Assembly (NCBI GenBank): GCA_033344775.1
Contig: JAWPMT010000004.1
Span: forward strand, 1-64,000
Length of the DNA: 64,000 nucleotides
Reading direction: 5' to 3'
Source of the DNA: Cytophagales bacterium
GTDB lineage: Bacteria; Bacteroidota; Bacteroidia; Cytophagales; Cyclobacteriaceae
Part shown: piece by piece, positions 17,766 through 28,269 of the stretch
How the letters are laid out: every line of letters begins with the position of its first letter
Numbering within the stretch: position 1 is the first letter of the stretch
Notes under the pieces: model-generated
Seen by the model: the letters and a program-made list of their open reading frames with translations, nothing else
The model's database searches: none
What the model was told of the DNA's origin: nothing
Translations under genes and position numbers: made by a program

Positions 17766-19352
17766 GTGAACAAAGAGAAGTTTATAGACTGTCTCAGAGA
17801 CCCCTCTTTACTTCAGGATAATGAAATTCAAGAGCTTAATCAATTGGTTAAGCGATATCCCTATTTTCAGGGAGCTAGAGCACTTTTAGCAAAAGTCTCA
17901 AAAGAAAGAAACCTGAAAGATGCTGCCCATCGCATATCCTCTGCGGCAGTTTATACCACTGATCGTGCGCTGCTAAAAAAATATATCAGTGATCATCTGT
18001 TCTTTTTGGATTCCAGAGATGTCTTAAAAGAAGAAAAAGTAAAGCCAGCCGAGGCCCCCACTCCAAAGGCATCTCAGCCCCCAAGGCCACCTGCACCGAC
18101 GCAGGAGACTGCAAAAAAAGCACCTCCCAAACCGGAATCAACCAACGAAAAACCGGCGCCCCAAAAACCGACACCTTCAAGCGATCGAAAAGCGGCACCA
18201 AAACCAGAAGTTCCTGAAAAAAGAGAAGAAGCTAAACCCCCTGCTGCCGAAAAGGCAGAACCTGTTCCTCCAAAAGCACCTCCAACGCCGAAAGAGCGAC
18301 CAAAACCAGAGGTAGCAAAAAAGACAGCCCCACCAAAACCTGCTCCTGAAGTAGAAGAGGAACTCACCAATCTACAGGCATCAGAAACCAATCTAGATGA
18401 CTGGATCAAAGAAATTCACGAGGATATAGAAGCTCTGAAAAAGTCCAGAGCCCGGTTTCAGGAATTGGATAAAAAATTAGAGGAAGAGGACAAGAAGGCC
18501 GAGGAAGAAAACAAGAGAAAAGAGGCTGAAGAAGTACTACGAGCCGAAGAAGAAAAGAAGAAACAAGAGGAAGAAGAAAAGCAGCGAGCCGAAGAAGAGC
18601 AAAAGAATAAGGAAGAAGAAGATGCGGTCAATGCTGCGCTGAAAAAAGTAACAAGCCGAAAAAAATCTGCCGCTAAGAAAGATGCGGACAAAGTCGAATC
18701 AGAGGAAAAACCTGAAAAGGCGAAACCTAAGAGAAAGACTACTGCAAAGACAACCAAAAAACAGAAAGACGATTCCGAAACCAAGGAAACACATGCTTCC
18801 AAGAAAAAAGAAGACCCTAAAGAAGTAAAAGCAAAGGCTCCAAGGAAAAAAACCTCCGCTAAAAAGACTCCTGTAAAAACAGAACCGGTAAAAGAGGAAA
18901 TTGAAGCTCAACCAAAATCCGAAGAGCAAGCACCAATAAGTGAGGAGAAACCTGTCAAAAAGAAGGAAATAAAAACGGAAGAAGAAGATACTGGCACCTT
19001 GAAGGTAGTCCGACGTAGATCTGGAAAAGTGCAATCCACTACTTTTGAGACTCAGAGTAAGGAAAATACAGAGGAAGAAAGTAAAGAAAAGATCATCGAC
19101 GAATTCATCAGTACCAGTCCTAAAATATCAAAAGCTGACAAGTCAAAACTGGCCTCAGAAGAAGACAAGGAAGATTTATCCGACAAAAGCAGTCGATTCC
19201 AGGCAGACATTGGCACGGAGTATCTGGCCGAAATATATGTCGAGCAAGGTAAAATAGAACGCGCAATTTCAATTTACGAAAAACTGAGCTTGAAATTCCC
19301 CGAAAAAAAGTCTTATTTTGTGGCGCGAATTGAAGAACTGAAGTCGAAGTAA
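17766..19352 (+). CDS. Unknown protein with a long charged/Pro-rich linker and C-terminal TPR
   Basis: A 528-residue protein from GTG 17766. The first ~80 residues form a conserved-looking helical domain (EIQELNQLVKRYPYFQGAR). Residues ~85-430 are low complexity: first Pro/Lys/Ala-rich, then Glu/Lys-rich coiled coil (KKLEEEDKKAEEENKRKEA), then Lys/Thr-rich. The end (GTEYLAEIYVEQGKIERAIS ... YEKLSLKFPEKKSYF) is one tetratricopeptide-like helix pair. No signal peptide. The place between lptE and secG is common for this family in Bacteroidota; its function is not known to me. A TATCTTTA box at 17733-17740 is one base off the -7 consensus and could give it an extra promoter. Confidence 0.85.
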   Translation: MNKEKFIDCLRDPSLLQDNEIQELNQLVKRYPYFQGARALLAKVSKERNLKDAAHRISSAAVYTTDRALLKKYISDHLFFLDSRDVLKEEKVKPAEAPTPKASQPPRPPAPTQETAKKAPPKPESTNEKPAPQKPTPSSDRKAAPKPEVPEKREEAKPPAAEKAEPVPPKAPPTPKERPKPEVAKKTAPPKPAPEVEEELTNLQASETNLDDWIKEIHEDIEALKKSRARFQELDKKLEEEDKKAEEENKRKEAEEVLRAEEEKKKQEEEEKQRAEEEQKNKEEEDAVNAALKKVTSRKKSAAKKDADKVESEEKPEKAKPKRKTTAKTTKKQKDDSETKETHASKKKEDPKEVKAKAPRKKTSAKKTPVKTEPVKEEIEAQPKSEEQAPISEEKPVKKKEIKTEEEDTGTLKVVRRRSGKVQSTTFETQSKENTEEESKEKIIDEFISTSPKISKADKSKLASEEDKEDLSDKSSRFQADIGTEYLAEIYVEQGKIERAISIYEKLSLKFPEKKSYFVARIEELKSK

Positions 19353-19362
19353 GAAATTTAGT

Positions 19363-19719
19363 ATGTACGTAATCATCGGACTGATTCTGGTCCTAGCCGT
19401 TTTTTTAATCTTAGTTGTCCTTGCTCAAAACCCTAAAGGAGGTGGACTCTCCAGCCAATTTGGTGGCAGTGGTGCCTCTCAATTGATGGGTGTAAAAAAG
19501 ACTGGAGATTTTCTGGAAAAAGCGACCTGGGGAGCAGCGATCGCCATTCTGTTGCTTTCATTGAGCACTAACTTCTTCCTGGAGACTGAAAACACCCTGG
19601 AACCATCAAGCCCCAACCTTGAAAATACCCAGGCCCCTACTCCAGCATTGCCTACATTTGATGAAGGCTCCTCTTTACCTGCCGATTTAGTAGAAGGTGA
19701 CTCTACAGGCGGCAATTAA
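19363..19719 (+). CDS. secG: Preprotein translocase subunit SecG
   Basis: This 118-residue inner-membrane protein has two hydrophobic helices (IIGLILVLAVFLILVVLA and AAIAILLLSLSTNFFL) joined by the loop QNPKGGGLSSQFGGSGASQ, the hallmark of SecG. It assists SecYE during protein export. The acidic/Pro-rich tail (NTLEPSSPNLENTQAPTPALP) is common in Bacteroidota. It begins 10 bp after the TPR gene, in the same operon. Its last four bases overlap the convergent gene on the other strand. Confidence 0.95.
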   Translation: MYVIIGLILVLAVFLILVVLAQNPKGGGLSSQFGGSGASQLMGVKKTGDFLEKATWGAAIAILLLSLSTNFFLETENTLEPSSPNLENTQAPTPALPTFDEGSSLPADLVEGDSTGGN

Positions 19720-20432
19720 GCCGCCGCACTTAAGTGACGCATCAATAATCTTTTAGCTACCGGCAATACGGTAGGCTGTTCCGGGAATGCCAATTTGGTG
19801 ACTAATGAAAAAGTCGCTGGATTGGGCAATTCGGAGTTTCCTTTGGCCAATTCTAGCTTAACACGTTCAAAGGATCGACTGAAATCAATAAAGTCTTTTG
19901 TTACGAACCGAAGGTTAATGCCACGGTATTTCTCCTCGGCACTTTCAAACACGCTGCTTTTGTACTGATAGATAGATATCTCCCTTTGGCTGTCGTGGTT
20001 GATCAACAGATAGCCTTCATCCGTATACATGGGAATGATCCCTACTGGTTCAAAAGCCATCTGATCTTCCACAAATTCATAAATCTCCTTTCCTTCTTCG
20101 ATCATTTTCGTGAATCTTGGCATGGAAAAAGCGATGATCGCCTCTAGTTCCTGTAAGACCTTATCCTCCGTTATATCCTTTTCGAAATCAAGCATCAATC
20201 GTTTGGCAGCTTCCTGATTCAATTTCTTGGGAAAGCGGCTCCAGAAAGAAGTCTTCTTCTCTTTGAAATGCATCAAGTTTTCCCTGTGAGCGATAAGATC
20301 AGACAAAGACGGATACAAATGGACGTTTCCGAACTTGCGTCCGATCTGCTTCAAGTATGCCAGAACAATGTACTTTTTATATTCAAAATCGATGATCCCT
20401 TCAGTTAACCAATCTGCACTTAGTTTATCCAT
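19716..20432 (-). CDS. Conserved protein of unknown function
   Basis: 238 residues, soluble, no signal peptide, with mixed alpha/beta character. The start reads LTEGIIDFEYKKYIVLAYL and the middle VGIIPMYTDEGYLLINHD; I do not recognise an enzyme motif. It appears to belong to a family seen in Cytophagales next to secG and groES, but that is memory of gene order, not a search. It converges on secG with a 4-bp overlap and diverges from groES across a 205-bp interval that contains the dyads described at 20530-20583, so it may share regulation with the chaperonins. Confidence 0.75.
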   Translation of the reverse strand: MDKLSADWLTEGIIDFEYKKYIVLAYLKQIGRKFGNVHLYPSLSDLIAHRENLMHFKEKKTSFWSRFPKKLNQEAAKRLMLDFEKDITEDKVLQELEAIIAFSMPRFTKMIEEGKEIYEFVEDQMAFEPVGIIPMYTDEGYLLINHDSQREISIYQYKSSVFESAEEKYRGINLRFVTKDFIDFSRSFERVKLELAKGNSELPNPATFSLVTKLAFPEQPTVLPVAKRLLMRHLSAAA

Positions 20433-20529
20433 ATATGACAGTTTTGTTGATATAAGTTAATTACAAAACGGCAGAAACGGCAGTCAATGACATCTTACAT
20501 GACATGTTTTTGTGTCCAAACTGAAATAA

Positions 20530-20583
20530 TGTCAGTAAAAAACTGAAAAACTGACAAAATCTGAATTTGGCACAGCTTATGAT
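20530..20583 (+). promoter_or_regulatory. Dyad and sigma-54-like -24 box upstream of groES
   Basis: A perfect 7-bp inverted repeat (TGTCAGT at 20530-20536, ACTGACA at 20550-20556, 13-bp spacer) lies before TTTGGCACAGCTTATGA at 20566-20582. TTGGCAC matches the sigma-54 -24 element; at the -12 position the sequence is ATGA rather than TTGC, so only half of that element fits. No CIRCE element (TTAGCACTC dyad) is present. The leader to ATG 20638 would be about 45 nt. Confidence 0.4.
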
Positions 20584-20637
20584 AAAGGGCAGATGTCTTA
20601 TCGAAAGATTTTACAACAAAAAAACTGTAACACAGAA

Positions 20638-20916
20638 ATGTCAAAAGTTAACTTCAAACCACTTGCCGATAGAGTCCTAGTGGAACCTGCGGCAGCCGAA
20701 GAAAAAACTGCATCAGGATTGTATATTCCTGACACTGCAAAAGAGAAACCTCAAAGAGGAACAATCGTGGCAATTGGAACAGGTAAACCGGATGAGCCTA
20801 TCACAGTAAAAGAAGGAGATACCGTACTTTACGGAAAATACTCTGGTACTGAGATCAGCATCGACGGTACAGATTACCTCATCATGAAAGAAACTGATAT
20901 CTACGGAATCATATAA
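20638..20916 (+). CDS. groES: Co-chaperonin GroES
   Basis: This 92-residue cap of the GroEL folding chamber shows the family pattern: [12 protein letters not shown] at the start, a mobile loop [46 protein letters not shown] and the ending [16 protein letters not shown] 20638 gives the normal length; the frame could extend upstream to 20593 but without conserved residues. groL follows 35 bp later. No CIRCE operator precedes it; the upstream dyad and sigma-54-like box are the only control candidates. Confidence 0.98.
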   Translation: MSKVNFKPLADRVLVEPAAAEEKTASGLYIPDTAKEKPQRGTIVAIGTGKPDEPITVKEGDTVLYGKYSGTEISIDGTDYLIMKETDIYGII

Positions 20917-20927
20917 ACCCAATCTGA

Positions 20928-22586
<1,659 letters not shown>

Positions 22587-22611
22587 GATCATAACGTCAT
22601 ACATATAAAAG

Positions 22612-22640
22612 AAAGACCCTTCAATTTGGAGGGTCTTTTT
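22612..22640 (+). terminator. Intrinsic terminator of groES-groL
   Basis: Stem AAAGACCCT / AGGGTCTTT (22612-22620 with 22630-22638), extended by C-G and T-G pairs, small loop, then a T-rich tail. It lies 25 bp after the groL stop. Confidence 0.92.
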
Positions 22641-22662
22641 ATTTTTAGCCCAAATTGTGCAC

Positions 22663-23229
22663 ATGACGAAGAAGCAAATTTCATTTTGGCCCTTATTTAT
22701 TGAGTTTGCCTCAGTAGTCTTTGCCGTTTTACTAGCTCTAGGCCTCAATTCCTATAAACAGAATCAAGACTTGAAGGAAGAAAGTCGAATACTTTCTAAA
22801 AAGATTCTTGCCGAATGCCGGCGTAACCTCCTTGAATTGGATACGGTTAATACGCAAAATGAAGCTTATCTAATTTACCTGGATTCCTTGTTGGCCCAGG
22901 GAAATGAGGTCAGCGGATTTAGTATCGATTATAATGGCGAATTGCTTACCAGCAGTGCCTGGAAATACACACAAAACTCTAAAGCGTTTAATTACATCGA
23001 TTCTACTCTTCTGAATGATGCTACGATCGTATATGAATTACAAGACTACTATATGAAAGTGTCCGGAGAAATGTTTCAAAACATTGGTGAAATGGTCCTC
23101 AATTCAGATAACATCAAATCCTCCACGCTGATCAAAACGTCTCATTACTTCACACGAAATGCTCATGAAGCCGGAAAACAATTAGCAGAAGCATACAAAG
23201 AGATACTAGAAGACCATCGGGACAAATAA
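22663..23229 (+). CDS. Unknown single-pass membrane protein
   Basis: 188 residues from ATG 22663 (a GTG six bases earlier is possible). One membrane helix near the N-terminus (FIEFASVVFAVLLALGL, about 8-28) is followed by a long helical region, partly coiled coil, beginning NSYKQNQDLKEESRILSKK. The layout (short cytoplasmic start, helix, 150-residue soluble helical part) recalls a group of Bacteroidota proteins whose helix ends ALxLNxW/Y; no function is known to me. It stands alone between the groL terminator and the symporter gene. Confidence 0.8.
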   Translation: MTKKQISFWPLFIEFASVVFAVLLALGLNSYKQNQDLKEESRILSKKILAECRRNLLELDTVNTQNEAYLIYLDSLLAQGNEVSGFSIDYNGELLTSSAWKYTQNSKAFNYIDSTLLNDATIVYELQDYYMKVSGEMFQNIGEMVLNSDNIKSSTLIKTSHYFTRNAHEAGKQLAEAYKEILEDHRDK

Positions 23230-23284
23230 ATATCTCGGCGATCCAAGATTTTCTTATCTTCGGCCATTAATCCAAGCTTAACCC

Positions 23285-24775
23285 ATGACCTACATCATTG
23301 TCACCCTCTCCTACATTTTAATTCTGACCGGAATTATCATCTATAAAAGTCGCACGGTCAAAAGTGAAGAAGATTTTGTCGTCGCAGGTAGAAGTGTGCC
23401 AGTCTATCTACTGGTTGGAACCCTCGTAACGACCTGGATCGGCTCTGGGAGTTTATTTGGAACAGCAGGACTGACATTTCAAGTAGGATTTTCCGAATTG
23501 TGGTTTTCGTTAGGCGCATGGGTCGGGATTTTGGCTGTTTATTTCATTGCCGCCAGGGTCAGACGCATATCTCAATTTACATTGACTGATATCCTGGAAA
23601 AACGATATTCTCCTCTTGCAAGATTATTAGGCACCATCACGATCATCGTGGCTTACTTAATTATTGCTGGGTACCAATTCAAAGGTGGAGGTAGGTTCCT
23701 GGCCATTCTTACAGAAGGTGCTATCAGTATTGAAACCGGGATGTTGATTACATTCCTAATCATCATTGTTTTTACCGCCCTTGCAGGTATGGTCTCGATC
23801 GTATCCATCGATATATTTAATGGCATCATCATGATTGTAGGCATCATCCTCGCCGTGCCATTCGCAATCAATGGATTTGGTGGCTGGGACCAGGTAGTTA
23901 GCACCATCAATGAAGTGAGTCCTGATCATTTATCCGTATTGGAAGGACATGAACCATTTTGGTATGTTGGCATCATGCTACCCACATTGATTCTGCTACT
24001 TAGTGAAAGTAGTGTCTATCAGAAATTCTCTTCCGCAAAAGATGCAGCATCGGCGAAAAAGGCTGTGATGGGAATGTTCATAGGTGTTGTAACCATTGAG
24101 TTTTTGATGTGCCTGTTGGCTGTGGTAGGTTTTGCTATTTACTCCGACGATCCCAGGTTCTTCCTACCAGATGGCTCCATCAATGCGGCCGTTTCCGAAG
24201 AAGTCATCTTAAGAATTGGATTTGAGAAACTTCCAGCATTTGTCGGGTCATTATTATTTGCTGGTGGAGCTGCGATCATTCTGTCTACTGGAAATACGTT
24301 CCTGATGGTGACCTCTACCAACTTATCAAGGGATATTCTTGAAAAGTATTTCATCAAAAACCCTTCAGACAAAAAGAAACTGGTCATGCAACGAATTGCC
24401 ATCGTAGTGCTTGGACTGCTTGCATTCCTGATCATGACACAATTTGAAGCCATCCTGGACATGGCATTCATTTCCTATACCATGATCGGTGCCTCTCTCG
24501 CACCTCCTTTATTGGCTACCTTCTTCTGGAAAAGAGTGACCAAAGAAGGTGGCATCGCCTCCATTTTGGCGGGTATGTTAACGGTGGTATTCATTGAAGT
24601 AATGAACAGGACGCTGGATGCTCCATTGGACCTTGGGATCATTTCTTTCCCATTTGATGCCAAAATGATTGCTATTCCGGCCCTGTTAATGTCCATCATT
24701 GCACTTGTTGGTGTGAGTCTTTTAACCAAGCCCACACCAAAAGAAATTGTCGATCCGTTTTTCGAGGAAGAATAA
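23285..24775 (+). CDS. Sodium:solute symporter family protein
   Basis: 496 residues with about 13 hydrophobic helices and the SSS family pattern: the first helix (IIVTLSYILILTGIII), SEEDFVVAGRSVPVYLLVGT, FTLTDILEKRYSPLARLLGT, and GMVSIVSIDIFNGIIMIVG in the sixth-helix region. It should move a small organic solute inward with sodium ions; the substrate cannot be read from sequence. TATCTTCG at 23255-23262 is one base off the -7 promoter consensus, 23 bp before the start. Its order next to pckA is not an obvious operon, as 90 bp and a separate promoter-like element intervene. Confidence 0.9.
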   Translation: MTYIIVTLSYILILTGIIIYKSRTVKSEEDFVVAGRSVPVYLLVGTLVTTWIGSGSLFGTAGLTFQVGFSELWFSLGAWVGILAVYFIAARVRRISQFTLTDILEKRYSPLARLLGTITIIVAYLIIAGYQFKGGGRFLAILTEGAISIETGMLITFLIIIVFTALAGMVSIVSIDIFNGIIMIVGIILAVPFAINGFGGWDQVVSTINEVSPDHLSVLEGHEPFWYVGIMLPTLILLLSESSVYQKFSSAKDAASAKKAVMGMFIGVVTIEFLMCLLAVVGFAIYSDDPRFFLPDGSINAAVSEEVILRIGFEKLPAFVGSLLFAGGAAIILSTGNTFLMVTSTNLSRDILEKYFIKNPSDKKKLVMQRIAIVVLGLLAFLIMTQFEAILDMAFISYTMIGASLAPPLLATFFWKRVTKEGGIASILAGMLTVVFIEVMNRTLDAPLDLGIISFPFDAKMIAIPALLMSIIALVGVSLLTKPTPKEIVDPFFEEE

Positions 24776-24809
24776 TTAGCGTAATTTCGCTGTTAGAAAA
24801 ATATCTCTA

Positions 24810-24845
24810 TTTGCGAAAGCGATTTTGTAGGTAGTGATACCATTG
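24810..24845 (+). promoter_or_regulatory. Possible pckA promoter
   Basis: TTTG at 24810-24813, 24-bp spacer, TACCATTG at 24838-24845 (one mismatch to TAnnTTTG). An inverted repeat GTTAGAAA (24792-24799) / TTTCTAAC (24850-24857) encloses it and could be a regulator site. Both are weak on their own. Confidence 0.35.
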
Positions 24846-24865
24846 TAATTTCTAACAAGCGCCCC

Positions 24866-26482
24866 ATGCAGGAATTTGGACTTAAATCTCAAACCTCAGA
24901 TCTCAAAGACATTGGGATCAAAGTAGAAGAAGCACACTGGAATTTGACCCAGGCCGAGTTGATCGAAGAAGCGGTGAAACAAGGTGAAGGCAACCTGGCC
25001 GATACTGGTGCCCTGGTTGTTAAAACGGGTAAATTCACCGGAAGAGCTCCTAAAGACAAGTTTGTCGTTGAAGATGATGTGACCCGTGAGCCGGTCTGGT
25101 GGGGGAATGTCAACCAACCCATCTCTGAAGCTCATTTTGAGCGGCTTTACAGCAAGATCGTAGGCCACCTAGGTGATAAAAAAGTCTATGTACGAGACAT
25201 GTATGCGGGTGCAGACAAGACTCATCGACTGAGAGTAAGGTTCATCAATACGTTTGCCTGGCACAACTTGTTCACCTACAACATGTTCCTGCAGCCGGAA
25301 GATTACAAATTGGAATCATTCGATCCTAATTTCACCGTGATCTGCTGTCCAAGGTTCAAAGCGGACCCGGAGACAGATGGGGTAAATCAGGAAAACTTCG
25401 CGATCATCAACTTCAAGAAAAGAGTGATTCTCATTGGAGGAACGGAGTATTCCGGGGAAATGAAAAAAGGAATCTTCTCGGTATTGAACTTCATGCTACC
25501 TCACAATGATGGCGTACTGTCCATGCACTGCTCAGCCAACATGGGCATTGAAAAGCGTGATACGGCCATTTTCTTCGGACTTTCAGGAACTGGTAAAACC
25601 ACCCTTTCTGCAGATCCTAATCGACTGCTGATCGGTGATGATGAGCACGGTTGGACGGAAAAGAATGTTTTCAACTTCGAAGGAGGCTGCTATGCCAAAG
25701 TGATTGATCTTTCCTCAGAAAAAGAACCAGACATTTGGAATGCGATCAAATACGGTGCTATCGTTGAAAACACTGTATTTGAAGGGGCATCCAGAACCGT
25801 AGATTATCACAATAGCTCCATCACAGAAAACACCCGTGTTTCTTACCCTTTGGAGCACATTCGCAATGCCATCTCCCCTTCTATCGGAGGCATTCCCAGA
25901 AATATTTTCTTTTTGACCTGTGATGCCTTCGGCGTGATCCCTCCTATTCAGCGATTGTCCAAAGGTCAGGCAATGTACCACTTCATTTCAGGTTACACTT
26001 CTAAAGTAGCCGGAACGGAAGCTGGAATTACAGAACCCGTACCTGCTTTTTCAGCATGTTTTGGCGCCCCATTCTTGCCACTGCACCCTACCAAATACGC
26101 AGAAATGCTAGGCAAGAAAATGGAAGAACATGACGTGAACATCTGGCTGATCAATACAGGCTGGACCGGTGGTGCTTATGGCGTAGGTGAAAGAATCAGC
26201 CTGAAGTATACCCGAGCCATGATCACCGCGGCATTAGATGGTGTATTAGATAACGTAGGTTATCGAACACACTCCATTTTCGGAGCTGAGATTCCTTTGA
26301 CTTGCCCTGATGTTCCTTCGGAGATCTTGAGTCCAAGAGAAACCTGGAAAGATGATCAGGCATTCTACAAGCAAGCCAATGACCTGGCCACGCGCTTCAA
26401 CGAAAACTTCAGGAAATTTGAAGAGTTCGCTAATGAGGAGATCATGTCAGGAGCACCCAAAGTAAATACGAAATACGTATAG
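24866..26482 (+). CDS. pckA: Phosphoenolpyruvate carboxykinase (ATP)
   Basis: This enzyme converts oxaloacetate and ATP to phosphoenolpyruvate, CO2 and ADP, the entry step of gluconeogenesis. The 538 residues hold GKFTGRAPKDKF, the substrate-site Arg region, P-loop GLSGTGKTT at 238-246, the PEPCK-specific LIGDDEHGW just after it, and LINTGWTGGAYGVGERI near the C-terminus. Length matches the ATP-dependent family. Single transcription unit, with its own possible promoter and a strong terminator. Confidence 0.97.
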   Translation: MQEFGLKSQTSDLKDIGIKVEEAHWNLTQAELIEEAVKQGEGNLADTGALVVKTGKFTGRAPKDKFVVEDDVTREPVWWGNVNQPISEAHFERLYSKIVGHLGDKKVYVRDMYAGADKTHRLRVRFINTFAWHNLFTYNMFLQPEDYKLESFDPNFTVICCPRFKADPETDGVNQENFAIINFKKRVILIGGTEYSGEMKKGIFSVLNFMLPHNDGVLSMHCSANMGIEKRDTAIFFGLSGTGKTTLSADPNRLLIGDDEHGWTEKNVFNFEGGCYAKVIDLSSEKEPDIWNAIKYGAIVENTVFEGASRTVDYHNSSITENTRVSYPLEHIRNAISPSIGGIPRNIFFLTCDAFGVIPPIQRLSKGQAMYHFISGYTSKVAGTEAGITEPVPAFSACFGAPFLPLHPTKYAEMLGKKMEEHDVNIWLINTGWTGGAYGVGERISLKYTRAMITAALDGVLDNVGYRTHSIFGAEIPLTCPDVPSEILSPRETWKDDQAFYKQANDLATRFNENFRKFEEFANEEIMSGAPKVNTKYV

Positions 26483-26543
26483 CTTAGACGAAAGCAACCC
26501 CAACCAGAGCTAAGTCTGCCCAAGTTATACGGGCCCAAAGATG

Positions 26544-26575
26544 AAGGCCGTGATCAATGATCGCGGCCTTTTTTA
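26544..26575 (+). terminator. Intrinsic terminator of pckA
   Basis: AAGGCCG at 26544-26550 pairs with CGGCCTT at 26564-26570; the stem extends inward by T-G, G-C, A-T, T-A and C-G to a 3-nt loop, followed by TTTTTA. It lies 60 bp after the pckA stop. Confidence 0.93.
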
Positions 26576-26614
26576 TTGCTATTTTTTGATCTTTCTACTC
26601 CTAATCTGATTAAT

Positions 26615-26680
26615 TCGGTCAGGTTGAGCTTGTCGAAATCCTGCCTTCGGTTGTGTCCTCACAACCGGATTCTCGGACAG
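26615..26680 (+). repeat. REP-like palindromic intergenic element (single copy here)
   Basis: GGTTGAGCTTGTCGAAA at 26622-26638 is followed by a perfect hairpin CGGTTGTG-TCCT-CACAACCG (26648-26667) and CTCGGACAGAACC. The GAGCTTGTCGAA core with flanking GGTCAG or GGACAG resembles short dispersed repeats that I recall from many bacterial genomes. It lies between the convergent pckA and YHYH genes. Confidence 0.45.
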
Positions 26681-26686
26681 AACCTA

Positions 26687-28030
26687 TCAAGGAGGCCCTA
26701 ACGTGAAGCTATCATCCGGCGTACCAGAAAAACACCGTGAAATCACCGGAAAGGCTTCCGTGATCACATAGTAGTAATCAAATGTCTCTGTACCTCCTGA
26801 TGCTTCAGTAGTCAAGGTGACTGGACCAGCAATCCCGTTGCATTCATCCAGATCTCCCGCACCACTCACAAACTCATAATCATTGGTGTATTTACCATTG
26901 TACTCACCACAAGGAGCACTATTACCATCACCTGGACGTTCTCCAGACTTCAATTGGTAACTTGGACTTAATTCAACCATGTTACCTGCCGCATCGGGTC
27001 CGTATTTGTACAAGATTGGAAAACCGTCCCCGGACCATCCGACGAAAGCCTCATCTGCGGAAGTTGGTTGTGCGGTACCGGCTCCCAGCCCATCGAGGAC
27101 CTGATCCGCAAACGGTGCAAAGTCTCCGTGATAATGATACTCACCATTCGGCTGTACATGAGCAATGGCACAATCTAATCCGACCGCCTGCATGTTGTTA
27201 TTGGGCTCAAATACCCAATCCCAATTGAATTCTCCGGTACTTTGATCTTCAAAAATGAAAGGCTCCCCTGGTGCCGGGTCAATCTTCACCCCATTTAATG
27301 CAATTCCGAATACCCATTCCGGACGATTGCTTGATCGGAGTATACTTGTTGTTTCTGCAGCTAACGCGGGGATTGAAGGCATATTCCACGTTTTTTCAGA
27401 TTGATCTAGCTCAGAAACCAGGTTTGGGATTTGGTTACCCCACTCATGTGAAGGCAACCCCTTAGTTGTTACGATTCTTGATCCACCGTCATTGAATCGC
27501 TCCGAGTATTCTTTATCAAAAGCCTGTTCTGTACAATTACGATTGTCCTGATCGATGCTATCACCGTTAGAACCATTATCACAGGTGGTACTTCCTCCTC
27601 CATCATCGTCTTCAATGGTCAAGGTCAAAGAGCCCGACCCAATCGTAACACCCGTCGGTAGAGCATCTGGATCAATGGTTATGATAATGGTCTCATCTTC
27701 TTCTTCAGCCTCATCATCGGTGACATTGATCGTTAACGTCGCTTCATTGGAACCACTAGCAATAGATACCGATGTGGAACTTTGATAATCCGTTCCTGAA
27801 GTAGCCGTTCCCGAAAAGCCTACTGGGATTGATAATGAGGCACCCGTAGCATTCTCAGTATTTATCGTGACGGAAACAGTCACGGTTCCGACGGACTCTG
27901 CAAACCTTGTAGAAGTAGTAGAAACTGAAACCGAAGCACCAAATTCCGGTACATCAATAGGGTCTTCTGAGCATGAAATGATGATCAATAAGCTCAACAA
28001 TGACAGACCCCCTAAAATGGATTTTAGCAT
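26687..28030 (-). CDS. Calx-beta and YHYH domain lipoprotein
   Basis: 447 residues, predicted lipoprotein (IIISCSEDP, lipid Cys at 20). Residues ~30-140 form a Calx-beta-type domain with the repeated pattern FSGTATSGTDYQ ... LTINVTDDEAEEEDETIII (acidic loop, likely calcium binding). The rest is a YHYH domain: the motif EYHYHGDFAPFADQVLDGLG and LKSGERPGDGNSAPCGEYNG. YHYH proteins are common in marine bacteria and their function is not known. The last residues FTLGPP precede TGA at 26687-26689. It stands alone on the minus strand. Confidence 0.88.
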   Translation of the reverse strand: MLKSILGGLSLLSLLIIISCSEDPIDVPEFGASVSVSTTSTRFAESVGTVTVSVTINTENATGASLSIPVGFSGTATSGTDYQSSTSVSIASGSNEATLTINVTDDEAEEEDETIIITIDPDALPTGVTIGSGSLTLTIEDDDGGGSTTCDNGSNGDSIDQDNRNCTEQAFDKEYSERFNDGGSRIVTTKGLPSHEWGNQIPNLVSELDQSEKTWNMPSIPALAAETTSILRSSNRPEWVFGIALNGVKIDPAPGEPFIFEDQSTGEFNWDWVFEPNNNMQAVGLDCAIAHVQPNGEYHYHGDFAPFADQVLDGLGAGTAQPTSADEAFVGWSGDGFPILYKYGPDAAGNMVELSPSYQLKSGERPGDGNSAPCGEYNGKYTNDYEFVSGAGDLDECNGIAGPVTLTTEASGGTETFDYYYVITEAFPVISRCFSGTPDDSFTLGPP

Positions 28031-28269
28031 GGTCGATAAAAATTTTGTTTAAAAAAAGCTGTGCAGGCCTTACAATGATAGTGATTTAATATTTCATAGC
28101 ATTCAATGGCCTATGCACATGCATCTGATTTTTATCATGTGGAAAACTCTTTCAAGTATTTCAGCACTCGAACTCAGGTCTCTTCCAATTGGTTTTATTA
28201 TTTTGTATAATGCTTTTATGGAAGTTTCTTCCATCGATTACTTCGAAGTAAAAGGCCTAAAAAACCACC

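Noticed and set aside
18074-19034. Minus-strand frames opposite the Lys/Glu-rich protein (Ser/Phe-rich translations)
   Set aside because: They are antisense shadows of the GAA/AAA-rich coding strand.
20433-20637. CIRCE operator before groES
   Set aside because: No TTAGCACTC-N9-GAGTGCTAA or close variant is present.
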